Origin: Rubrivivax sp.
GTDB lineage: Bacteria > Pseudomonadota > Gammaproteobacteria > Burkholderiales > Burkholderiaceae_C
NCBI GenBank assembly: GCA_016719535.1
Contig: JADJYX010000017.1
Coordinates: 62,001-126,000 of the forward strand
Length of the DNA: 64,000 nt
Direction of reading: 5' to 3'
The translations under genes and the position numbers were made by a program. Below the pieces are notes generated by a model, which was given only the letters and a program-made list of their open reading frames with translations, did not search any database and was not told the DNA's origin. Positions 59,635-64,000 of this stretch are shown here, in pieces; the stretch's first letter is position 1, and each line of letters opens with the position of its first letter.

Positions 59635-61137
59635 ATGCCCGATATGTCCATGGTCCCGGTCACCCTTGCTGCGGTGGACCTGGGCTCCAACAGCTTCCGC
59701 CTCGAGCTGGCCACGCTGCAGCACGGGCGCTACCGCCGCATCGATTACCTCAAGGAGACGGTGCGACTGGGCGGCGGGCTCGATGCCGACGGCCTGCTGA
59801 CCGAGGAGGCGGTCGAGCGCGGCCTGACCTGCCTGCGCCGCTTCGCCGCCCGCCTGGGCGGCCTGCCACCGGCCCAGGTGCGCGCGGTGGCGACGCAGAC
59901 GCTGCGCGAGGCGCGCAACCGCAACGACTTCCTGCTGCGCGCGGAGGCCGCGCTGGGCTACCCGATCGAGGTCATCAGCGGGCGCGAGGAGGCGCGGCTG
60001 ATCTATGCCGGCGTGGCGCAGCTGCAGCCGTCGGACGAAGCGCGGCTGGTGGTCGACATCGGCGGGCGTTCGACCGAGCTCATCCTCGGCCAGGGCCGCA
60101 CGCCGCAGGTGGCCGAATCGTTCGCGGTCGGCTCGGTCGGGCTGTCGATGCGCTTCTTCGGCGACGGCCGCTTCACGCCGGCGGCCTTCCGCGCCGCACA
60201 GGTGGCGGCCGGCGCCGAATTCGAGGAGGGCCTGCAGACCTTCAGGCGCGAGCGCTGGCAGCAGGCGCTGGGCTCCAGCGGCACCGTCGGCGCGGTGGCC
60301 TCGCTGCTGCGCGACAGCGGCCGCGGCGACGGCCGCATCAGCGCGGACAACCTGCGCTGGTGCATCGAACGCTGTCTGGAGGCAGGCCGCGCCGACCGGC
60401 TGGAGCTGCCGGGGCTGAGGGCCGACCGTCGTCCGGTGATCGGCGGTGGTCTGTGCATCCTCTATACGCTGGCCGCGCAGTTCGGCATCGACGTGCTGAT
60501 GCCCGCCAAGGGCGCGCTGCGCCAGGGCGTGATCGTCGACCTGCAGCAACGCCGCCTGTCGCAGCGCAAGCCCAGCGCCGGCGACCTGCGCGATGCCTCG
60601 GTGGCCGAGCTGCAGCGCCGCTTCGCGGTCGACACGGCGCACGCCGAGCGCGTGGCCGCGGTGGCGGCGGCGCTTTACCAGCAGGCCTGCCCCGGCGCCG
60701 ATGCGGTGGCACGCCGCGAGTTGCGCTGGGCCTGCGCGCTGCACGAAATGGGGCAGACGGTGTCCCACCACGACCACCACCGCCACAGCGCCTACCTGAT
60801 GGCGCATGTCGACGCGCCGGGCTTCTCGCAGAGCCAGCAGCGCCGCATCGGCGAGCTGGTGCTGGGCCAGCGCGGCGGGCTGCGCAAGATCGAGCAGCCG
60901 CTGGCGCAGACGGGCTTCGCGTGGCAGGTGCTGTGCCTGCGGCTGGCTGTCATCGCCTGCCACGCCCGCCTGGCGGTGTCGCCGCACGAGCTGCGCCTGC
61001 ATCCCGACGGCAACCAGGCACGTCTGGGCTGGAAGGCCGCCTGGGCCGCGCAGCACGAGCGCACGGTCTTCCTGCTGCAGGAAGAGGCGCTGGCCTGGCA
61101 GCGGCACGGCCCGCTGCGTCTGCTGCTGCCGGCCTGA
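59635..61137 (+). CDS. ppx: Exopolyphosphatase / GppA phosphatase family
   Basis: A 500-residue ASKHA-fold phosphatase that shortens polyphosphate or hydrolyses pppGpp. Seen: LAAVDLGSNSFRLELATL (phosphate-1), ATQTLREARNRNDFL, EVISGREEARLIYAG, VVDIGGRSTELIL (phosphate-2), and SVGLSMRFFGDGRFT, then a C-terminal HD-like helical domain with HHDHHRHSAYLM. ATG 59635 or 59647 possible. Ppx and GppA cannot be separated by eye. It is divergent from the dienelactone hydrolase gene. Confidence 0.9.
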   Translation: MPDMSMVPVTLAAVDLGSNSFRLELATLQHGRYRRIDYLKETVRLGGGLDADGLLTEEAVERGLTCLRRFAARLGGLPPAQVRAVATQTLREARNRNDFLLRAEAALGYPIEVISGREEARLIYAGVAQLQPSDEARLVVDIGGRSTELILGQGRTPQVAESFAVGSVGLSMRFFGDGRFTPAAFRAAQVAAGAEFEEGLQTFRRERWQQALGSSGTVGAVASLLRDSGRGDGRISADNLRWCIERCLEAGRADRLELPGLRADRRPVIGGGLCILYTLAAQFGIDVLMPAKGALRQGVIVDLQQRRLSQRKPSAGDLRDASVAELQRRFAVDTAHAERVAAVAAALYQQACPGADAVARRELRWACALHEMGQTVSHHDHHRHSAYLMAHVDAPGFSQSQQRRIGELVLGQRGGLRKIEQPLAQTGFAWQVLCLRLAVIACHARLAVSPHELRLHPDGNQARLGWKAAWAAQHERTVFLLQEEALAWQRHGPLRLLLPA

Positions 61138-61162
61138 TGCGGCGCCGGGGTCAGGCCACGCG

Positions 61163-63367
61163 TCAGGCCACGGTTCGGCGCCCCGCGCGCCACAGCGCAA
61201 AGGCCAGTTCGTCGGCGCGCTCGTCGTCGACCTGGGCGCGCGTGCTGCCCAGGCCATGGCCGGCATCGAAATTCACGCGCAGCAGAACCGGGTGGCGCGA
61301 GCGGTTGGCGCGCTGCAGGTGGGCCACCATCTTCGCGCCCTGCCAGGCCTCGACGCGCGGGTCGGTCATGCCGATGGTCAGCAGCACCGCGGGGTAGCGC
61401 GTGCCGGCTCGCACATGCTGGGTGGCGTCCATCGCCAGCAGGCCGCGCAAGCCGTCCTCGTCCTGCACGCTGCCGAATTCGTCGATATTGGGCGGGCCGT
61501 TCTGGCCGAATTCGGCGCGCAGCGCATTCGACACGCCGACATTGCTGATGACGCCGGCAAAGAGGTCGGGCCGTTCGGTCAGGGCCATGCCCACGGTGAT
61601 GCCGCCGGCCGAGCCGCCCTGGATGGTGATCGTCGAGCGCGAGGCCCAGCGTGTGCGCACCAGGTGCTCGCAGCAGTCGATGAGGTCGCGCCAGGTGTTG
61701 GGCTTGTTGAGCTTCTGGCCGGCCTTCCACCAGCGGCGGCCATATTCGCCGCCACCGCGCACATGCGCCACCGCGAAGACGCCGCCACGCTCCAGGAAGG
61801 CCAGCGTGCGCGGGCTGAAGGAGGGGTTGAACGAGATCTGGTACGAGCCGTAGGCCTGCACCAGCGTCGGGTTGCGACCGTCGCGCTGCAGGCCCTTGCG
61901 GGCCACCACCGACAGCGGCACCTTCGTGCCGTCGCGTGCCGTCACCGTCAGGCGCAAGGCCTCGTAGGCGCCCAGGTCGAGCGTCGAAGGCGGTGCCAGC
62001 CCCGCCGGCTCGGTGCGGCCGCGGGCGGGGTCGTGGCGGAAGGTGGTGTAGGGCAGCAGCCAGCCGGAGCCGTCCAGCCAGGCGCCGTCCTCGGCGGGGT
62101 TGGTCGACACGCTGTCGATCGCGCCTTCCCAGGGCAGCGGCACGGCGGCCAGCCGGCCCTGGCGGTCGAGCTTGCGCAGCGCGTGGTAGCCGCCGTCCAG
62201 GTCCTTCAGGTAGAGGCCGTCGCGCGCCATCGCGATCGATTCGACCACCAGCGGCCCGGCGGCCACCACCTCCTGCGCGCCGCCGAAGGACGCTGCCGCC
62301 AGCGGCGTGCGCAGCACACGGCCGTTGTCGGCGCCGCGCGTGCTCAGCAGGTAGAGGTGGGTGTCGTCGAAGGCGAAGTCGACCACCTGGTCGTCGACCG
62401 TGCACACCGGCTTCCAGGCCGCACGCCCGGCCAGCACATCGGCCAGCGGCGCGACATAGAGCGGGTTTTCGCGCCGCACACCGCCCTGCACCTGCAGCAC
62501 GGCATGGTCGCCGCGTCGCGGGGCGTAGACGATCGGAAATTCCTTCTCGTCGACGGGCACCGCCGGGTCCAGCCCGCGCACCATCACCACGCGGTCGTCC
62601 TTCGGATCGCTGCCCAGGCGGTGCAGCAGCCGCGGCCCGTCGAGGTAGTAGGCGACGCTGCCGATCTTCGCCGGGTCGGCCACGCGGCTGTAGAAGAAGC
62701 CGCTGGCGTCGGGCAGCCACGACGGCGACGCGTACTGCGTGCCGGCGATGCGCAGCGGCAGCACGCGCTGCGTGGCCACCTCCATCACGTGCAGCACCGA
62801 GTTCTCGCTGCCCGCCGGCGACAGGCCGTAGACCACCCGCGCGCCGTCGGGCGATGCCGACCACCAGTCCAGCGAGACATGCACGCCGCCCTCGCCCTTC
62901 ATCGCCGTCGGGTCGACGAGGATCCGTTCGGCGCCGGCCAGCCCGTCGCGCACCGCGAGCAGAAAACTGGCGGCCCCGGCCGGCCGCACCTGGTAGAAGA
63001 CGCGGCCACCGGCGGACTGCACGCCGTAGACGACGGCAGTGCCACCGGAGAGTTCGCCGATGCGGGCCTCGAGCGCATCGCGGCCGGGGATCGCGCCCAG
63101 CACTCGGCGCGCATGGGCGTCCTGGCCGCGCATGAAGGGCTCCCAGTCCGGGTCCTTGGGGTTTTCCATCCAGCGGTAGGGGTCGGTGACGCGGCGGCCG
63201 AAGAAGGTCTCGGTCACCGGCTCGATGCGCGCCACCGGCGGGCCGCGGCGCGCGGGCGCGGCCGCGGCCAGCGCCGGCAGACCCGCCGCGGCGGCTGCGG
63301 CGGCCGCGGCCAGCACCCGCAGCACCTGGCGGCGGGGCCCGGCCTGCAGGTGGGTGGATGGCTTCAT
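61163..63367 (-). CDS. Exported S9 family prolyl oligopeptidase
   Basis: A 734-residue serine peptidase of the prolyl oligopeptidase type with an N-terminal export signal (RRQVLRVL followed by an Ala-rich stretch), possibly Tat. The propeller region starts TDPYRWMENPKDPDWEPFM; the catalytic domain has Ser in IQGGSAGGITVGM, Asp in IGMTDPRVEAWQ and His in FDAGHGLGSTRAQV. AGGGAGATCCGC precedes ATG 63367. The second S9 enzyme of the window, this one for the envelope. It is convergent with ppx and divergent from the ABC permease. Confidence 0.92.
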   Translation of the reverse strand: MKPSTHLQAGPRRQVLRVLAAAAAAAAAGLPALAAAAPARRGPPVARIEPVTETFFGRRVTDPYRWMENPKDPDWEPFMRGQDAHARRVLGAIPGRDALEARIGELSGGTAVVYGVQSAGGRVFYQVRPAGAASFLLAVRDGLAGAERILVDPTAMKGEGGVHVSLDWWSASPDGARVVYGLSPAGSENSVLHVMEVATQRVLPLRIAGTQYASPSWLPDASGFFYSRVADPAKIGSVAYYLDGPRLLHRLGSDPKDDRVVMVRGLDPAVPVDEKEFPIVYAPRRGDHAVLQVQGGVRRENPLYVAPLADVLAGRAAWKPVCTVDDQVVDFAFDDTHLYLLSTRGADNGRVLRTPLAAASFGGAQEVVAAGPLVVESIAMARDGLYLKDLDGGYHALRKLDRQGRLAAVPLPWEGAIDSVSTNPAEDGAWLDGSGWLLPYTTFRHDPARGRTEPAGLAPPSTLDLGAYEALRLTVTARDGTKVPLSVVARKGLQRDGRNPTLVQAYGSYQISFNPSFSPRTLAFLERGGVFAVAHVRGGGEYGRRWWKAGQKLNKPNTWRDLIDCCEHLVRTRWASRSTITIQGGSAGGITVGMALTERPDLFAGVISNVGVSNALRAEFGQNGPPNIDEFGSVQDEDGLRGLLAMDATQHVRAGTRYPAVLLTIGMTDPRVEAWQGAKMVAHLQRANRSRHPVLLRVNFDAGHGLGSTRAQVDDERADELAFALWRAGRRTVA

Positions 63368-63450
63368 GCGGATCTCCCTGGGGTCAGGGGCGAGAGCGTA
63401 GCGCAGCACGGGCGGCGGCCCCTGGCGCCCGCTGGGGCATCATCGCCGCC

Positions 63451-64000
63451 GTGAAACATCGTCCCGTCGTCGACACCGAGGCCGTGCAGTGGGCGCGCAG
63501 CGACGACGGCTGGCGGCTGCTGCTGCAAGGCGACTGGCGTGGCCGCACGCTGCCCTTGCCGCCGCCACCCGCCCCCGGCCCGGCGGCCGGTGAGCGTGTG
63601 GCCGTCGATGCCGTTGCGCTCGCCGGCTGGGACCGGCACGCCGCGCCGCGCCTGTGGGCGCTGCTGGCGCCGCTGGGCCGCAACGGCGCGGCCCTGGACC
63701 TGGCGCTGCTGCCCGATGCCTTGCGTTCACCGCTGGAGCTGGCCCTGCCCGCCCCCGGCACGGCCAGCGACGACCTGCCGCGCAAGCCCGCGGCCACCGG
63801 CGTGCTGGCCGGCCTGCGTCGCTGGTGGCAGGACGCGCTGACCACCGCCGCCTTCATCGGCGAGGTCACGCTGGCCATCGGCCGGCTGCTGCGCGGCCGC
63901 ACGGTGATGCGCGGTTCGGACTATCTGCGCCAGCTCGACCAGGCCGGGCCGCTGTCGCTGCCCATCGTGTCGCTGACCTGCTTCCTGATCGGGCTGATGC
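63451..64000 (+). CDS. MlaE-type ABC permease, N-terminal part (gene runs off the window)
   Basis: The first 183 residues of a protein that starts with GTG 63451 (VKHRPVVDTEAVQWARSDDG). Residues 1-105 look like a STAS-type domain (WRLLLQGDWRGRTLPL, AALDLALLPDALR), followed by the permease opening: GEVTLAIGRLLRGRTVMRGSD and LSLPIVSLTCFLIGLM. This STAS-MlaE order is known from lipid-transport ABC permeases with Mce/MlaD partners, which would lie beyond the window. No ATG is suitably placed. Confidence 0.82.
   Translation, partial: MKHRPVVDTEAVQWARSDDGWRLLLQGDWRGRTLPLPPPPAPGPAAGERVAVDAVALAGWDRHAAPRLWALLAPLGRNGAALDLALLPDALRSPLELALPAPGTASDDLPRKPAATGVLAGLRRWWQDALTTAAFIGEVTLAIGRLLRGRTVMRGSDYLRQLDQAGPLSLPIVSLTCFLIGLM

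Noticed and set aside
1..64000. tRNA, rRNA, prophage, insertion sequence or defence system
   Set aside because: Spacers are nearly all under 300 bases and no transposase, integrase, nuclease cluster, tRNA fold or direct-repeat array was seen.

Overview
This is a gene-dense, very GC-rich chromosomal segment. Codon third positions are almost always G or C, spacers are short and many genes overlap by 4 bases (ATGA). The gene content points to a betaproteobacterium of the order Burkholderiales, probably near Rubrivivax, Ideonella or Leptothrix. Supporting signs are a PhaR-type polyhydroxyalkanoate regulator with 3-hydroxybutyrate dehydrogenase, the guaB / DUF4124 / ratB-ratA / smpB cluster, ispD-ispF divergent from mfd, a PEP-CTERM protein, and paired aat and bpt. 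The genus is inferred, not shown. I saw no rRNA, tRNA, CRISPR array, insertion sequence, phage gene or attachment site, so this looks like core chromosome with a few accessory loci.

Layout. 1-6018: guaB (partial), a frameshifted DUF4124 gene, ratB-ratA, smpB, a cystathionine beta-lyase, rimO and phaR. 6110-10471: a minus-strand exopolysaccharide operon in the order PEP-CTERM/PA14-like protein, pgaD, pgaC, pgaA, every junction overlapping, with no pgaB. 10762-16096: relA behind an alpha/beta hydrolase, bdhA, a SIMPL protein and an acetyltransferase. 16213-23602: an OmpR/EnvZ-type two-component pair, a DUF2889 protein, ispD-ispF and mfd. 23599-28557: an L-lactate operon (lldP-lutA-lutB-lutC) and a small unknown gene. 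28649-36878: a DUF4405 protein, serB, and a minus-strand group with a TAXI-TRAP transporter and a CorA/ZntB-like membrane protein, then a large secreted DUF6351-like protein.

37088-42677: a LytS/LytTR two-component pair, a biotin-carrier/carboxyltransferase fusion, and a PAS-PAS-HisKA-REC protein that lacks an ATPase domain. 42678-48166: oligopeptidase A, a secreted subtilase with a GlyGly-CTERM-like tail, and next to it the rhomboid-family enzyme (rhombosortase) expected to process such tails. 48251-53336: a five-gene run of yaeQ, an S9 peptidase, aat, bpt and a membrane protein; aat and bpt are the two bacterial N-degron aminoacyltransferases. 53337-57711: a Nudix/metallo-beta-lactamase fusion coupled to a CaiB/BaiF family gene, an EamA transporter and a universal stress protein. 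57755-64000: a ZIP transporter, an exported dienelactone-hydrolase protein, a Ppx/GppA phosphatase, an exported S9 peptidase and the start of an MlaE-type ABC permease.

The most interesting loci are the pgaB-less PGA operon led by a surface-sorted protein, the subtilase/rhombosortase pair, the ATPase-less hybrid sensor, the carrier/carboxyltransferase fusion with no biotin carboxylase beside it, and the Nudix-MBL fusion. None is clearly a wholly new system; each is an unusual arrangement of known parts.
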